Below are positions 26,122 to 36,770 of a stretch of DNA of 64,000 nucleotides, piece after piece. The stretch's first letter is position 1. Each line of letters begins with the position of its first letter. The position numbers were made by a program, and so were the translations under genes. The DNA is from Halobacillus litoralis (lineage in GTDB: Bacteria > Bacillota > Bacilli > Bacillales > Halobacillaceae): NCBI RefSeq assembly GCF_020524025.1, contig NZ_JAIVKN010000003.1, positions 186,001 through 250,000 of the forward strand, read 5' to 3'. The notes below the pieces were generated by a model. It made no database searches and had not been told where the DNA came from. It worked only from the letters and a program-made list of their open reading frames with translations.

Positions 26122-27897
26122 CTAAGATGCTTTTTCTTTGTCGTATTGAACCTGATTATCATCTACCCTTTCATCCTTTGCTTCTACTATATCCTCTTCT
26201 TCCCTTAACTGATTGGATGCAATTAATCCAGATAACTCTTGTGTAAGTGCGATCAGTTCATTTGTGAATTCGTCAAAAGTTTGTCTATTGATTTCCTGTT
26301 TCTCTGATGCCTGTGCTAAATGACTAGTGGACACAGACAGCTCATATGTCACTTGCTCCATTCCTTGAATTACACGATGCATCCGCGGCATGACCTCCTC
26401 GCCATCATGCAGGGATGTTTTTATCGACGCAAGTTGTTCGTTAAATCCATTCATCCCTTTTGATAAATGGTGAAATGATTGTCTTGAAAGATCCATTTCT
26501 TCCTGCTGATGATTGACTCCATGAACTAAGCGGGTAAACTGATCGGAAAAGTCATTACCTAAAGTAATAAGATCATCTATTCGAGTATCAATATTAACCG
26601 CGGCTTTTCTCGACCGGTCCGCAAGTGTTCTTACCTCTTGAGCCACTACTGCAAAGCCTTTCCCATGCTCTCCGGCTCTCGCTGCTTCAATAGATGCATT
26701 TAACGCAAGCATACGTGTTTGTTCTGAAATGGCTTGTATTTTAGTACCAAAGTCTTGAATTTTGTATATATAGTCTTGAAAGGATTCGACCCTTGAAGAC
26801 ATCTCTGATAATTCTGTTTCAAAGCGGTTAAGAGACATTTCCACTCTCTGCACCCCGCCATTTCCTAACTGGACAGCTTCATTCATGGACTCTTGTTCGC
26901 TTAGCATTTTTCTTAGACCTTGCTGAAGAATTTCAAATGTGTGATTCAATTCATTAAAAACATCTTTTTGTACATCCATATGTATATCTGTCTGTTCACT
27001 TTCTTTCTTTAATTTTTCTACATCTTTTCGCATTTGCATGTGGGAATCATTTAATTTAATAGAAGAGACTTCAATCTTTTCTCCTCCATCATTCAATTGT
27101 CCGACAGTTTCTTCAAGCGAAAATAGTATACCTGAGATGGTTTGAATTAATTCTTCATAGCTCCTTTTCAGTGATTTTATTTCAGGAACGCTTGTTTTAA
27201 TAGAAGAAGTACTTTGGATGACTCCATTTCCTGCTTTCTCCATAATCATTTGAAGCCCCTTTATAGGTCTTACTATACGGCCAATAATAAAATGGACAAA
27301 TATCCCGATTACCGCAGCTGTTAGAGCACCAATCAGAAGGGTGTATCCAGCCATCTGCTTCACTTCACTCATAATATCTTCTTCAGGAACACTTACCAAA
27401 TATATCCCTTGAAGTTCCTGAACCGGAGCATAGGATACGACGACAGAATCTCCTTCCACCTCCGTTATTTTTGTACCGTTTTCCTGATTCATAACCATAT
27501 CAGTAAAGGAGCTTGAAAATAGAGAGGACTTTTTCATTTCCGGATATGTATAGACACCTTTTTCAGTAATAAGATACGCATCCGAACGGAGTCCATCCTG
27601 TTGTATTTGAGCTTTCTGTCCATTTACATAGCCTTTCATACGTTCATTAAATTCTTGTTGATCAGACACAAAAGCATACATCAGTTGTTCTGATACATCC
27701 TGAGCCATCTGCAATTCGCGTTCTAAACGATCCTGGACAAGGGCTACCTGGCTGTCTTTAGCTTTGTCGTAAGTAAAATAACCAATGACAGATACAGAAA
27801 TGAGCACTAACAAACAGATGACAAAGGTGAGTCTTGTCTGCAGACTGAGTGGATTTATTCGCTGCTTCAGGAATTTAAGTTCACGCTTAATTTTCAT
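26122..27897 (-). CDS. Methyl-accepting chemotaxis protein
   Basis: A 591-residue chemoreceptor. Two membrane helices (about residues 20-42 and 184-206) flank an extracellular Cache-like sensing domain; a HAMP linker ([18 protein letters not shown]) follows, then a long coiled-coil signalling domain. The tip that binds CheA/CheW is present: [19 protein letters not shown] and [15 protein letters not shown]. The ligand cannot be told. ATG 27897 has GGAGTG upstream; the frame is open to 27909. It has no chemotaxis neighbours. Confidence 0.9.
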   Translation of the reverse strand: MKIKRELKFLKQRINPLSLQTRLTFVICLLVLISVSVIGYFTYDKAKDSQVALVQDRLERELQMAQDVSEQLMYAFVSDQQEFNERMKGYVNGQKAQIQQDGLRSDAYLITEKGVYTYPEMKKSSLFSSSFTDMVMNQENGTKITEVEGDSVVVSYAPVQELQGIYLVSVPEEDIMSEVKQMAGYTLLIGALTAAVIGIFVHFIIGRIVRPIKGLQMIMEKAGNGVIQSTSSIKTSVPEIKSLKRSYEELIQTISGILFSLEETVGQLNDGGEKIEVSSIKLNDSHMQMRKDVEKLKKESEQTDIHMDVQKDVFNELNHTFEILQQGLRKMLSEQESMNEAVQLGNGGVQRVEMSLNRFETELSEMSSRVESFQDYIYKIQDFGTKIQAISEQTRMLALNASIEAARAGEHGKGFAVVAQEVRTLADRSRKAAVNIDTRIDDLITLGNDFSDQFTRLVHGVNHQQEEMDLSRQSFHHLSKGMNGFNEQLASIKTSLHDGEEVMPRMHRVIQGMEQVTYELSVSTSHLAQASEKQEINRQTFDEFTNELIALTQELSGLIASNQLREEEDIVEAKDERVDDNQVQYDKEKAS

Positions 27898-27996
27898 ATT
27901 TAAAAACACTCCATTATCATTTAGTCAGTGAGTCAAATAAATTATGACAATGAAGTGTTAAGCGTTTGTTAATGATTGATTAATGTTCCGTTATTT

Positions 27997-28617
27997 TTAA
28001 TTCTTCTTGACCAGGATTTTAGTCCCATCAACAGAAACAACGACTATTTCATCACCTTGGGATATCCACTGCCCGTTCGAAATAGCGCTGTAATCATCTC
28101 CATCGATAACTACCGTACCTACAGGACGCATGTCTGTTTCTGCTTTTCCCTGCCTTCCTACAAGCTCTTGGTATGTCTCTTTCATTGAGTTATATCCCAT
28201 CTCCGAGGTCAATTGATCATTCAAAGCCATCTGGGTCCACATTTTCCTACGCTTGAAGACTTTAAGAAACAATAAAGAAGCTGCCCCGCCCAAAATTACA
28301 CCGATGACACTATACAAACCCGCAATCCAGTTGGGGGCACTAAAACCAACAGCAATGACCATCGCTGCTCCACCAATGGTAGCCAGTGTACCATCGTTCA
28401 AAAGTTTCCCATCTATAATCATTAAGATCATGCCTAAAAAATAAACCAGCATCATAATCACAAACATATCAGCAGCCAGGTAACCGGAAAAATAGACTGT
28501 TATAAATCCAAAGCCCACAATGGCAAAGGCTCCCCGCATATTCACAAGTAATTCTCCGATTAAAAACAGCGTTCCTAAAAATGTTATGAATAAAGCGATC
28601 CAATCATAGCTGAACAT
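27997..28617 (-). CDS. NfeD family membrane protein
   Basis: A 206-residue protein with four or five hydrophobic helices (residues 5-115) and a C-terminal OB-like NfeD domain (about 145-206, with VGTVVIDGDDYSAISNGQWI). NfeD proteins usually work with flotillin-like or SPFH proteins in membranes. This one has no protease domain and no flotillin neighbour; the second NfeD protein in this window (54596-55954) does. It sits where B. subtilis has yqgC/yqgA genes, but I do not claim equivalence. Confidence 0.75.
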   Translation of the reverse strand: MFSYDWIALFITFLGTLFLIGELLVNMRGAFAIVGFGFITVYFSGYLAADMFVIMMLVYFLGMILMIIDGKLLNDGTLATIGGAAMVIAVGFSAPNWIAGLYSVIGVILGGAASLLFLKVFKRRKMWTQMALNDQLTSEMGYNSMKETYQELVGRQGKAETDMRPVGTVVIDGDDYSAISNGQWISQGDEIVVVSVDGTKILVKKN

Positions 28618-28708
28618 GATGGTTCACATCCTCTCCTTAATTAATATATGTACGATTATCTTCCTGTTTTTGTTTCAAACAAAAATAATTTTCTTCATTT
28701 AGGACTCG

Positions 28709-28717
28709 TGGTATAAT
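28709..28717 (+). promoter_or_regulatory. Candidate extended -10 promoter of ispG
   Basis: TGG-TATAAT is an extended -10 element with a poor -35, giving a leader of about 150 nt. A second TATAAT at 28813-28818 has TTGACT 22 nt upstream, too far for a normal promoter. Confidence 0.4.
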
Positions 28718-28875
28718 TTGTAGGTCCATGACAGAAGTCTGGTTTACACAAACTTTAAGAAACATGCGTCTTTATTTAAGGGTCTTGACTTCTCATTTTC
28801 AACCAAAGCCCTTATAATGAAGATTGGAAATTCATCTTGCATACCTTTTTTGTAAATATAAAGGAGCGATTTTAA

Positions 28876-29988
28876 ATGGCAATTACGCACAGAAAAGATA
28901 CCCGTCCCGTAAAAGTCGGAGACTTAACGATAGGTGGAGCCGATGAGGTCGTCATCCAATCCATGACAACAACCAAAACGCACGATGTTGAAGCAACCGT
29001 GGCAGAAATTAAACGTTTAGAAGAAGCCGGATGTCAAGTTGTCCGTGTGGCCTGCCCGGATGACCGTGCGGCTGATGCAATACCTGAGATTAAAAAGCGA
29101 ATTAATATCCCACTTGTTGTTGATATTCACTTTGACTACAAGAAAGCTTTGAAAGCAATTGAAGGCGGCGCAGACAAAATTCGTATCAATCCAGGGAACA
29201 TCGGTAAACGTGAGAAAGTAGAAGCTGTTGTAAAAGCAGCTAAAGCCAAAGGTATTCCTATCCGTATAGGTGTGAACGCCGGCTCTCTTGAGCGTCACAT
29301 TTTAGAAAAGTATGGCTATCCTACTGCTGATGGTATGGTGGAGAGTGCTCTGCATCACATTAAGATTCTCGAGGATTTAGACTTCCATGATATCATCGTT
29401 TCAATGAAAGCATCTGATGTTAAACTGGCTATTGAAGCTTATGAAAAAGCTGCTGCTGCATTTAACTACCCTCTTCATCTGGGTATCACAGAATCCGGCA
29501 CACTCTTCGCCGGAACAGTAAAAAGTGCCGCAGGCCTTGGAGCTATCTTGAGTAAAGGCATCGGGAGCACGGTTCGAATCAGTTTGAGTGCCGACCCTGT
29601 AGAAGAAGTAAAAGTGGCAAAAGAATTATTGAAATCCTTTGGTCTTGCTTCAAACGCAGCCACTTTAATATCCTGTCCGACATGCGGACGTATTGAAATC
29701 GATTTGATCTCAATCGCCAATGAAGTTGAAGAGTATATCCAAACTATAAAGGCACCTATAAAAGTTGCAGTACTTGGATGTGCCGTAAATGGACCGGGAG
29801 AAGCACGTGAAGCTGACATCGGAATTGCAGGGGCACGTGGAGAAGGTCTCCTTTTCCGTCATGGAGAAATTATCCGTAAAGTTCCTGAGGATATCATGGT
29901 GGAAGAGTTGAAAAAAGAAGTCGATAAATTAGCAGAAGAACATTATGAAAAAGAGCGTTTAGAAAAAGAAAAGCAGAAACAATCCTAA
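28876..29988 (+). CDS. ispG: (E)-4-hydroxy-3-methylbut-2-enyl-diphosphate synthase (flavodoxin-dependent)
   Basis: A 370-residue iron-sulfur enzyme of the MEP isoprenoid pathway, converting MEcPP to HMBPP. An N-terminal TIM barrel ([10 protein letters not shown]..., [14 protein letters not shown]) is followed by the [4Fe-4S] domain with cysteines in [12 protein letters not shown] and [11 protein letters not shown]. The C-terminus ends in a charged KEKQKQ tail. ATG 28876 follows AAAGGAGCG. IspH, the next enzyme of the pathway, is encoded 4.6 kb downstream. Same place as B. subtilis yqfY. Confidence 0.96.
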   Translation: MAITHRKDTRPVKVGDLTIGGADEVVIQSMTTTKTHDVEATVAEIKRLEEAGCQVVRVACPDDRAADAIPEIKKRINIPLVVDIHFDYKKALKAIEGGADKIRINPGNIGKREKVEAVVKAAKAKGIPIRIGVNAGSLERHILEKYGYPTADGMVESALHHIKILEDLDFHDIIVSMKASDVKLAIEAYEKAAAAFNYPLHLGITESGTLFAGTVKSAAGLGAILSKGIGSTVRISLSADPVEEVKVAKELLKSFGLASNAATLISCPTCGRIEIDLISIANEVEEYIQTIKAPIKVAVLGCAVNGPGEAREADIGIAGARGEGLLFRHGEIIRKVPEDIMVEELKKEVDKLAEEHYEKERLEKEKQKQS

Positions 29989-29995
29989 CACAATT

Positions 29996-30028
29996 AAAGG
30001 TACCCCCATTATGGGGGCACCTTTTTTT
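29996..30028 (+). terminator. Terminator after ispG
   Basis: AAAGGTACCCCCAT...ATGGGGGCACCTTT with one mismatch, then a T-run. Confidence 0.9.
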
Positions 30029-30035
30029 ACTGTAT

Positions 30036-30581
30036 TTAGATCAAGTTATAAAATGGAGCAAAGAACAACGAAAACGCGATGGAAACAATACTTATAATAA
30101 TCGCCATGTTCCCAAGCGTATCCGCTCCACGACGTTTTCCAACGATCCCCAGGATAATGCCTGTGGCACCGAGGATCAATGGAGCAAAGAAAAACGAGAG
30201 AATAGCAGCGGATAACCCCAGCCATCCCATCCCCACCTTAACGTCATCATCTTCCATTGTTGTTTCTTTTTCTCCGTTATTCATTGGCTCATCAATCGGC
30301 CCAACAGCCGCTTCTTGAGCAAACTCTTCTTCATAGCTGTCTCCATATACAGGCTGGTTTGGACCCCGACCATGGTCGTCTGCCACTTCCGCTTCATCGT
30401 AGCCTGCCTCCTGCTTGAAATCCTGATTCTGAATCTCATCAAAGGCTTCTTCAATGACCTGTTCGGTCGTCGGCTCTTCATGATCGTGAGCTTCTTCGGT
30501 ATGCACCTGTTCCAGCTCATCTCCGTGATTCGGAGCTTTTTCTGTTTGCTGATTCTCAACAGTCTTCTTCGGATCGTTCAT
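30036..30581 (-). CDS. yqfX: YqfX-like membrane protein with acidic N-terminus (DUF4190-type)
   Basis: A 181-residue protein. The first 115 residues are very acidic and unstructured (many Glu/Asp/Gln, e.g. EEPTTEQVIEEAFDE). The C-terminal part carries two membrane helices joined by IILGIVGKRRGADT, a layout seen in DUF4190 proteins. Position beside ispG matches B. subtilis yqfX. ATG 30581 has GAGGGA upstream; the frame is open to 30614. Function unknown. The acidic tail might reflect a halophilic lifestyle, which is only inference. Confidence 0.7.
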   Translation of the reverse strand: MNDPKKTVENQQTEKAPNHGDELEQVHTEEAHDHEEPTTEQVIEEAFDEIQNQDFKQEAGYDEAEVADDHGRGPNQPVYGDSYEEEFAQEAAVGPIDEPMNNGEKETTMEDDDVKVGMGWLGLSAAILSFFFAPLILGATGIILGIVGKRRGADTLGNMAIIISIVSIAFSLFFAPFYNLI

Positions 30582-30661
30582 GCGAATTCCCTCACTTTCT
30601 GTTTGGAGAATCATGATTATTATATGGAGTTATTCTTTTTTTAAAGGAGGCAGTTCATGGC

Positions 30662-30697
30662 AAAAAAAACGCTGGATGAGTAAACTCTCCCAGCGCC
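30662..30697 (-). terminator. Terminator after the lytic transglycosylase gene
   Basis: CGCTGG...CCAGCG stem (with an inner GAG/CTC pairing) followed by eight T on the minus strand. Confidence 0.85.
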
Positions 30698-30703
30698 TCC
30701 TTT

Positions 30704-31432
30704 TTATTTAGCAACAGCTACGGTTGTATGTGACTCCGCATTTTCTTGAATTTCTTTTGCATACCAGCTTTCTGCATGGCCATTTTCCTGTTTATATTCC
30801 CTTAGTCCACCCATTCCTCTATGATAAGCCGTTAATGCTTCGTTCCAATTTCCGTACTTTCCTTTCAGAAAATCTAAATAAACGAATGATAACTGCATGG
30901 AATAATAAGGATCAAATAGTAACTCTTCTTCATAAGGAAGACCAGCCATATCTGCAATCCATGGAGCCGTATTCTTCATAAATTGAGACATCCCGTAAGC
31001 TCGGCCGTATTTTGTTTTAGGTCCTACTAATTCAGGATTAAATGTCCCACCTGTTTCAACTTTTAATAATTCATATACAAGATACGGGTCAATTTCATAC
31101 CGTTGGGATTCCCGTACTAAGTACATTGCCCACGTTTTTTTAAATTGCCCATCACTTTCTTTAACCAGTTGTTCAGCTTTCTCTTCTACTTTGGGCCATG
31201 TATGGTACCCGTTCATTTGATTCTTCTCAGGTTTTTCCTCAAGTAAATATGCATTGGTTGAAGATAAACGATCATTTTCTTTAACAAGTGTTTCATTCCT
31301 ATTCTCCAACTGCAGGTTATCTTCTGCTAGAGCCTGTTCTTCTTTATTGTTCCAATGGTTTACAGCAAAGAACATAACTGCAACAAGCAGCATAGCCAGA
31401 CCTGCTTGATATAGATAATTATTTTCGTTCAT
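30704..31432 (-). CDS. Membrane-anchored lytic transglycosylase (SLT domain)
   Basis: A 242-residue protein with an N-terminal membrane anchor (about residues 8-25), a coiled-coil region (EDNLQLENRNETLVKEND), and a C-terminal soluble lytic transglycosylase domain. The catalytic glutamate is in LLKVETGGTF; AYGMSQFMKNTA and NEALTAYHRGMGG are the other family motifs. It would cleave peptidoglycan glycan strands outside the membrane. ATG 31432 follows GGAGGAG. It stands alone and is divergent from the yqfT-like gene. Confidence 0.85.
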   Translation of the reverse strand: MNENNYLYQAGLAMLLVAVMFFAVNHWNNKEEQALAEDNLQLENRNETLVKENDRLSSTNAYLLEEKPEKNQMNGYHTWPKVEEKAEQLVKESDGQFKKTWAMYLVRESQRYEIDPYLVYELLKVETGGTFNPELVGPKTKYGRAYGMSQFMKNTAPWIADMAGLPYEEELLFDPYYSMQLSFVYLDFLKGKYGNWNEALTAYHRGMGGLREYKQENGHAESWYAKEIQENAESHTTVAVAK

Positions 31433-31625
31433 TGTTATTCACTCCTCCGGCCTACTGTACATAAGGCATAACTATATCCCACCTCTTCCAGAAGCCATCT
31501 GGCTATCCTAAACGATACGATTATGTATAGCAACGGAAATACTCAAACGCAAAATTTTTAAAAAACACAAATCCTTCTAACTATTCATATCGTGTAGTAA
31601 TAAGGAGAGAGGGGGCCTTGCGCCT

Positions 31626-31910
31626 ATGAAAAATGTGGCACAACAGTTTATTACCCAAAAGTTAAAGCAATTAACCGTCAAAGACTTACTTTTTTACAGT
31701 AAAAAGTACCGTATTCCAATTTCAAAGGAAGAAGCAGCTTCCATCGTGAAAGCCTTGAAAAAAAATGAAGAAAATCCCTTTGATCCAAAAGGTCGGAAGA
31801 GAATGTTGAAAAAACTTGCCAGTATCACATCTGTTGATACTGCCAGATCGGTCAACCAATTACTGATAAAATTGGCAAAAGAATATGGAGTAGAACATTG
31901 GTTAAAATAA
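31626..31910 (+). CDS. yqfT: YqfT family protein (DUF2624)
   Basis: A 94-residue cytosolic, basic, helical protein of the DUF2624 family, with NVAQQFITQKLKQLTVKDLL at its start and KLAKEYGVEHWLK at its end. The family is restricted to Bacillales and has no known function. It lies upstream of and convergent with nfo, as part of the yqfS-yqfT neighbourhood of B. subtilis. An AGAGAGGGGG purine run precedes the ATG at 31626. Confidence 0.8.
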   Translation: MKNVAQQFITQKLKQLTVKDLLFYSKKYRIPISKEEAASIVKALKKNEENPFDPKGRKRMLKKLASITSVDTARSVNQLLIKLAKEYGVEHWLK

Positions 31911-32161
31911 GATGTAAAAAAGAATAAAGACTATTCTTATCATGGACGGAATTTTCTTATACAGCCGTACCCAATAACTTGACTGCAGGCTTTACTTGCT
32001 GGAGATAGTAGCTGAGGGAATCACTCTTTAAATTAGTGGTTTATACCTTACTTTCTATAAAAGAGGTATTTAAAAAAGATCTCCTTCTTTTAATTAGAGA
32101 CGAAAGCATGGGGGATTTGGTTCTGTCAGAAAATCTTTGCGTATAAAGTGAATTGTGTATT
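31911..32161. other. Gene-free stretch between yqfT and nfo
   Basis: About 250 nt without an open frame of note. A weak AAGAATA...TATTCTT hairpin near 31919-31942 may end yqfT. B. subtilis carries yqfU in this neighbourhood; I see no remnant of it. Confidence 0.4.
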
Positions 32162-32204
32162 AAAAAAATCAAGCTTAAGGGAGTGTCCCTCAGCTTGATT
32201 TTTT
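32162..32204. terminator. Bidirectional terminator beyond nfo
   Basis: AAAAATCAAGCT-AAGGGA...TCCCT-AGCTTGATTTTTT stem with A and T flanks, 31 nt after the nfo stop. Confidence 0.85.
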
Positions 32205-32234
32205 AGTGACCTTATAATAAAGAACAGGAATTAC

Positions 32235-33128
32235 TCACTGACCAAGAATCTTTTCTTTCAAATCTTCATCAAAGGTTCCCTCTTTAACCATGTTGATTTC
32301 AAAACGGTATGGCGGTTTTTTGTTTTTCTTATCTTCCCCTACATAAGGAGTTTCTAATATTTTTGGCAGATCTTTCAGGGAAGGGTGGTGAATGACCTTG
32401 TGAAGGGCCTCAAATCCAATATGACCAAAGCCGATATTTTCGTGGCGGTCTTTCCCTGCACCTTGTATGTTTTTACTGTCGTTGACGTGTACGACTTTCA
32501 AGCGGTCTAACCCGACAACCTTATCGAATTCATCCAGGACGCCATCAAAATCTTCTACAACGTTATACCCTGCATCATGAATATGGCAGGTATCCATGCA
32601 GACCGAAAGTTTTTCATTCATCGTTACACCGTCGATGATTTTAGCTAACTCATCAAAGCTTCTCCCGATCTCTGATCCCTTACCAGCCATTGTTTCCAGG
32701 GCAATCTGTACATTCTGATCCTTATGCAGGACTTCATTGAGTCCCTCGATAATCTTAGGCAGTCCCTTATCTACTCCTTGTCCTACGTGAGAACCCGGGT
32801 GAAGGACAATCTGCTTCGCTCCAAGAGATTCTGTCCGTTCAATTTCATTACGCAGGAAATCAACACCCAATTGGAAAGTTTCCGGTTTTGTTGTATTCCC
32901 AATATTAATGATATAAGGGGCGTGAACGACAATATCATTAATCCCGTTAGCTCTCATATGTTCCATTCCAGCTTCAATATTTAATTCCTCAATAGGGCGT
33001 CGCCTTGTATTTTGCGGAGCACCCGTATAAATCATAAACGTGCTGGCACCGTAGGAAGCTGCTTCTTCACTTGCTCCAAGAAGCATTTTCTTTCCTTTCA
33101 TGGATACATGTGATCCAATCTTCAGCAT
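32235..33128 (-). CDS. nfo: Endonuclease IV (AP endonuclease)
   Basis: A 297-residue metal-dependent AP endonuclease with a TIM barrel, acting in base-excision repair by cutting 5' of abasic sites. Zinc ligands are seen in [54 protein letters not shown] and [12 protein letters not shown]. Length equals B. subtilis Nfo (297). ATG 33128 has GGGAGGAG upstream and lies 15 nt after cshB, so the pair is an operon. Confidence 0.95.
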   Translation of the reverse strand: MLKIGSHVSMKGKKMLLGASEEAASYGASTFMIYTGAPQNTRRRPIEELNIEAGMEHMRANGINDIVVHAPYIINIGNTTKPETFQLGVDFLRNEIERTESLGAKQIVLHPGSHVGQGVDKGLPKIIEGLNEVLHKDQNVQIALETMAGKGSEIGRSFDELAKIIDGVTMNEKLSVCMDTCHIHDAGYNVVEDFDGVLDEFDKVVGLDRLKVVHVNDSKNIQGAGKDRHENIGFGHIGFEALHKVIHHPSLKDLPKILETPYVGEDKKNKKPPYRFEINMVKEGTFDEDLKEKILGQ

Positions 33129-33143
33129 ATACTCTCTCCTCCC

Positions 33144-34463
33144 TTATTTCTTCTTGAACCTGTTCTGTTTTAGTTTTCTCATATTCTTATCGGCCTGCTG
33201 TTTCATCTTCTTCTTATATCCCGGTTTTACTTTTTTCGGTTTGCGGACCATTTGTTTAGCCTTCTTTTCAAGATCGGACGCTTTACGTTCTCGGTTTTCC
33301 CTTTCGTTATATGCGTTGACCTCTTTCCATTCACCATTTTTCACTTCATAAAAATCAAAAGTTAATCCTTTCTTTTCCAACTTTTGAATTAATGGCAGGT
33401 CTGATTCTTTATATAGGTTAATTGCTGTGCCCTGTAGACCTGCTCGAGCCGTCCGTCCCACCCGGTGGACATAAAACTCTTCCTCTTTAGGCATTTGAGC
33501 ATTGATGACATGGCTTACACCTTGAATATCAATACCACGGGATGCAAGGTCAGTTGCAACAATATACTGGTAGCGCAGGTTCTGCAATTCTTTGAGCATC
33601 CGTTTACGTTCACGTGGAGACAACCCGCCATGTAAGAGTCCCGTTTCCAGGCCCCGACTCAGCAACTCGTCAGCAAGCTTGTCAGCGTGCTCTTTGCCAT
33701 TTGTGAAGATGATGGCTAAATAAGGTTGAATGGCTTTGGATATTTCAACAATAATATCGGCCGGCTCTTTATGACGCAGTGGGACAAGTCGGTGTTCCAT
33801 AGTTTCTGGTGAAGGTTTATCATCTTCAATTTGAATGTGAACAGGATTCGTAAGGTATTTTTTCAAGAATGGCTGCAGTCGTTCCGGAATCGTTGCGGAA
33901 AAGACGAGCATCTGTACATCCTGATCCATACGGACAAGAATCTGATCGACATCTTCAATAAAGCCTAAATCAAGCATCAGATCAGCTTCATCCAGCACGA
34001 ATGATTTCGCATGGTACAAGTCAATCGCTTCTTCTTTAACCATATCCAAAATTCTTCCTGGTGTACCTACTACAATATGAGGCGGACGAGAGGACAGCTT
34101 ATCAACCATCTTCTGTTTATCTGTACCTCCAATGAGCAGTTTAGAACGCCATACCTGTTCTTTCCCTGCCAGCTCAATCGCCTTTTTAACTTCTTCCTGT
34201 ATTTGAATAGCCAATTCTCTTGTAGGCGCAGTGATAACGAATTGTACGTGATTTAACGTGTCATCCAATTGATTCAGCATAGGCAGAAGATAGGCATGCG
34301 TCTTGCCGGAACCTGTGTGGGATTGACCGATCAAACTTTCTCCTCTCAACGCAGGTGGCAATACTTGTTCCTGAATCGGTGTTGGTTTCTTAAAGCCTAA
34401 ACCTTCAATAATCTGACTGACTGTTGAAGAGATGGCGTATTGTTCAAATGTATGCTTACTCAT
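33144..34463 (-). CDS. cshB: DEAD-box RNA helicase CshB
   Basis: A 439-residue cold-shock type RNA helicase. Q-motif FKKPTPIQEQ, motif I SHTGSGKT, motif II DEAD (VLDEADLMLD), motif III SAT (VFSATIPE), motif V DLASRGIDIQ and motif VI HRVGRTARAG are all present. The C-terminal tail of about 60 residues is lysine/arginine rich and should bind RNA. Position upstream of nfo and next to ispH matches B. subtilis yqfR/cshB. ATG 34463 follows AAAGGAG. Confidence 0.93.
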   Translation of the reverse strand: MSKHTFEQYAISSTVSQIIEGLGFKKPTPIQEQVLPPALRGESLIGQSHTGSGKTHAYLLPMLNQLDDTLNHVQFVITAPTRELAIQIQEEVKKAIELAGKEQVWRSKLLIGGTDKQKMVDKLSSRPPHIVVGTPGRILDMVKEEAIDLYHAKSFVLDEADLMLDLGFIEDVDQILVRMDQDVQMLVFSATIPERLQPFLKKYLTNPVHIQIEDDKPSPETMEHRLVPLRHKEPADIIVEISKAIQPYLAIIFTNGKEHADKLADELLSRGLETGLLHGGLSPRERKRMLKELQNLRYQYIVATDLASRGIDIQGVSHVINAQMPKEEEFYVHRVGRTARAGLQGTAINLYKESDLPLIQKLEKKGLTFDFYEVKNGEWKEVNAYNERENRERKASDLEKKAKQMVRKPKKVKPGYKKKMKQQADKNMRKLKQNRFKKK

Positions 34464-34554
34464 AACCGTTCTCCTTTAATGTAAAATGTTCCTTCCCTAT
34501 TATAATAGAGCCGAGGCCAAATTGCACGATAACGTTGTATGATAACGTCTTTCT

Positions 34555-34583
34555 TTGTCATCTTTCCCTTTACCCTTTATAAT
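34555..34583 (+). promoter_or_regulatory. Sigma-A promoter of ispH
   Basis: TTGTCA (34555-34560), 17 nt spacer, TATAAT (34578-34583), about 50 nt before the ispH ATG. Confidence 0.75.
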
Positions 34584-34635
34584 GATAATGGTATCTTTAA
34601 AGTTATTGGATTGGATTTAGAGGAGGACGTTAAAG

Positions 34636-35592
34636 ATGGAAGTTATTAAAATCGCCCCTCGCGGTTATTGTTATGGTGTAGTAGATGCGATGGTCATTGC
34701 ACGAAACGCAGCTAAAGACTCGAACCTACCTCGCCCAATATATATATTAGGTATGATTGTCCACAACTCTCATGTAACAGAAGCCTTTAAAGAAGAAGGC
34801 ATTATCACTGTTGACGGAAAGAACCGCAGTGACATGTTGGAAGGAATTCATGAAGGCACTGTGATTTTCACAGCCCACGGCGTATCTCCTCAAGTCAAGG
34901 AACGCGCTAAACAAAAAGGGCTGACCGTTTTAGATGCTACTTGTCCTGATGTAACCAATACTCATAATTTAATCAGAAACAAAGTAGCGGAAGGCTATGA
35001 AGTGATATATGTAGGAAAAAAAGGGCACCCTGAACCGGAAGGCGCGATGGGTGTTGCCCCAGGGAAAGTCCACTTAGTTCAGACAGAAGAAGACGTGGAA
35101 GAACTTAATCTCAGTCATGACAAATTAATGATTACCAATCAGACAACTATGAGTCAATGGGACGTCTATGATGTCATGGAAAAAGCAAAAGAAAAATATC
35201 CTCAGCTTGAGAAGCAGCAGGAAATCTGTATGGCAACTCAAGTACGTCAGGAAGCTGTGTCTGAGCAGGCTGGCGAAGCAGATTTAACACTCGTTGTCGG
35301 GGATCCAATGAGTAATAACTCAAACCGACTTGCCCAGGTCTCCATGGAAAAAGCCGGAACTACAGCTTACCGGATTGCTGATGTTACAGAAATTCAATTA
35401 GAATGGCTCGAAGGCGTTAATAAGGTAGCTGTTACTGCAGGTGCTTCTACTCCAACACCTATTACAAAAGAAGTCATCAAATTTATTGAAGCTTTTGATC
35501 ATCAGGATGAAGACACATGGATTCGTGAATCGAAAGTTGAACAGAAAAAAATTCTTCCCCCGGTGAGAGCAAGGAAAAAAGTGAAGAGATAA
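34636..35592 (+). CDS. ispH: 4-hydroxy-3-methylbut-2-enyl diphosphate reductase
   Basis: A 318-residue [4Fe-4S] enzyme of the last MEP-pathway step, turning HMBPP into IPP and DMAPP. The three cluster cysteines lie in [20 protein letters not shown] and [10 protein letters not shown]. Further active-site motifs are [21 protein letters not shown] and GASTPTP. ATG 34636 follows GAGGAGG. It is transcribed alone, divergent from cshB. Confidence 0.96.
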   Translation: MEVIKIAPRGYCYGVVDAMVIARNAAKDSNLPRPIYILGMIVHNSHVTEAFKEEGIITVDGKNRSDMLEGIHEGTVIFTAHGVSPQVKERAKQKGLTVLDATCPDVTNTHNLIRNKVAEGYEVIYVGKKGHPEPEGAMGVAPGKVHLVQTEEDVEELNLSHDKLMITNQTTMSQWDVYDVMEKAKEKYPQLEKQQEICMATQVRQEAVSEQAGEADLTLVVGDPMSNNSNRLAQVSMEKAGTTAYRIADVTEIQLEWLEGVNKVAVTAGASTPTPITKEVIKFIEAFDHQDEDTWIRESKVEQKKILPPVRARKKVKR

Positions 35593-35632
35593 ATAAAAAG
35601 AAGGCAGCTTTTTCAGCTGCCTTCTTTTTATT
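35593..35632. terminator. Bidirectional terminator between ispH and yqfO
   Basis: AAAAAGAAGGCAGCT...AGCTGCCTTCTTTTT inverted repeat between convergent genes. Confidence 0.9.
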
Positions 35633-35654
35633 TTATTCACTCAGTAAACTTTCG

Positions 35655-36770
35655 TTACATAATGGTAAAAGGTTCTGTATTCACTTCTGATATTATAATG
35701 TTCAACTTTCCTTCACCGATACAATGTTCTTCTAAATATTGTTTAACTTTTGAACAGACCACTTTTTCTACATGATGACCTGGATCTATGACAGCAAGTC
35801 CCATTTCCATCGCGTCCTGCGTCATATGGAAAGTCATATCCCCTGTGATATAAACGTCTGCTCCACTAGCTTTAGCTTTATGGATGTACTTCTCCCCACT
35901 TCCTCCAAGAAGTGCAACGGTTTGTATGTTTTTTTCAAGATCACCAGAAACACGAAGATTCGGCACATCAAAACCAACCTTGACCTTCTCGACAAAGTCC
36001 CTTAAACGAATGGGCTGTTCCAATCTTCCTACACGCCCCACGCCAAGAGACTGACCTTCATTTAACAAAGGATAAAGATCATAAGCGACTTCTTCATATG
36101 GGTGAGAGTCCTCCATTGCTTTTAGAACAGCTGATAATTTTGATTTCGGAACGATGGTCTCCACACGTTTTTCATCAACTTGCTCAAGTTCTCCTTGTTT
36201 CCCTATATAAGGGGTGGTTCCTTCTTGAGGTTTAAAGGTACCTTCTCCAGAAACCTGGAAAGTACAATGACTATAGTTTCCTATATAACCTGCCCCTGCA
36301 TGTCCAATGGACTCTCTTACTTGTTCGAGGTGAGTTTCAGGTACGAATACAGTCAATTTAACCAGTTCATCTTTACCAGTTTCTATAAGAGGTTTTCTAT
36401 TCTTCACCTCGAGAATATCCGCCATGACATCGTTTACCCCACCTTCTGCCACGTCTAAATTCGTGTGTGCTGCGTAAACCGTAATGTCATGCTTAATTAA
36501 CTTTCTGACAACCCTTCCCTTGGGTGTATCAAAATTGATTTGATTCAGCTTCACAAATAACAGAGGGTGGTGGGCAATTATTAAATCCACTTGCTTTTCA
36601 ATCGCTTCGTCCACTACATTTTCCAGAACATCCAGGGTTACCATAACGTTTTCGACCGGTTTATTTAATGTTCCTACTTGTAAACCAACATTATCCCAGT
36701 CATAGGCCAGGTTTTTAGGTGACCATCTTTCAAACTGTTTGATAATATGCTGGGCTGTTACTTTCGTCAT
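35655..36770 (-). CDS. yqfO: NIF3-like protein YqfO
   Basis: A 371-residue member of the NIF3/DUF34 family, formerly called GTP cyclohydrolase I type 2. Metal-binding histidines are visible in IIAHHPLLF and AAHTNLDVAEGG at the N-terminal half and in DPGHHVEK at the C-terminus. A PII/CutA-like domain of about 100 residues (roughly 130-230) is inserted between halves, as in B. subtilis YqfO (373). Biochemical role is uncertain. The start at 36770 overlaps the trmK stop by 4 nt (ATGA). Confidence 0.9.
   Translation of the reverse strand: MTKVTAQHIIKQFERWSPKNLAYDWDNVGLQVGTLNKPVENVMVTLDVLENVVDEAIEKQVDLIIAHHPLLFVKLNQINFDTPKGRVVRKLIKHDITVYAAHTNLDVAEGGVNDVMADILEVKNRKPLIETGKDELVKLTVFVPETHLEQVRESIGHAGAGYIGNYSHCTFQVSGEGTFKPQEGTTPYIGKQGELEQVDEKRVETIVPKSKLSAVLKAMEDSHPYEEVAYDLYPLLNEGQSLGVGRVGRLEQPIRLRDFVEKVKVGFDVPNLRVSGDLEKNIQTVALLGGSGEKYIHKAKASGADVYITGDMTFHMTQDAMEMGLAVIDPGHHVEKVVCSKVKQYLEEHCIGEGKLNIIISEVNTEPFTIM

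Noticed and set aside
28785-28818. TTGACT...TATAAT pair before ispG
   Set aside because: Spacer of 22 nt is too long for a sigma-A promoter; the extended -10 upstream is the better candidate.
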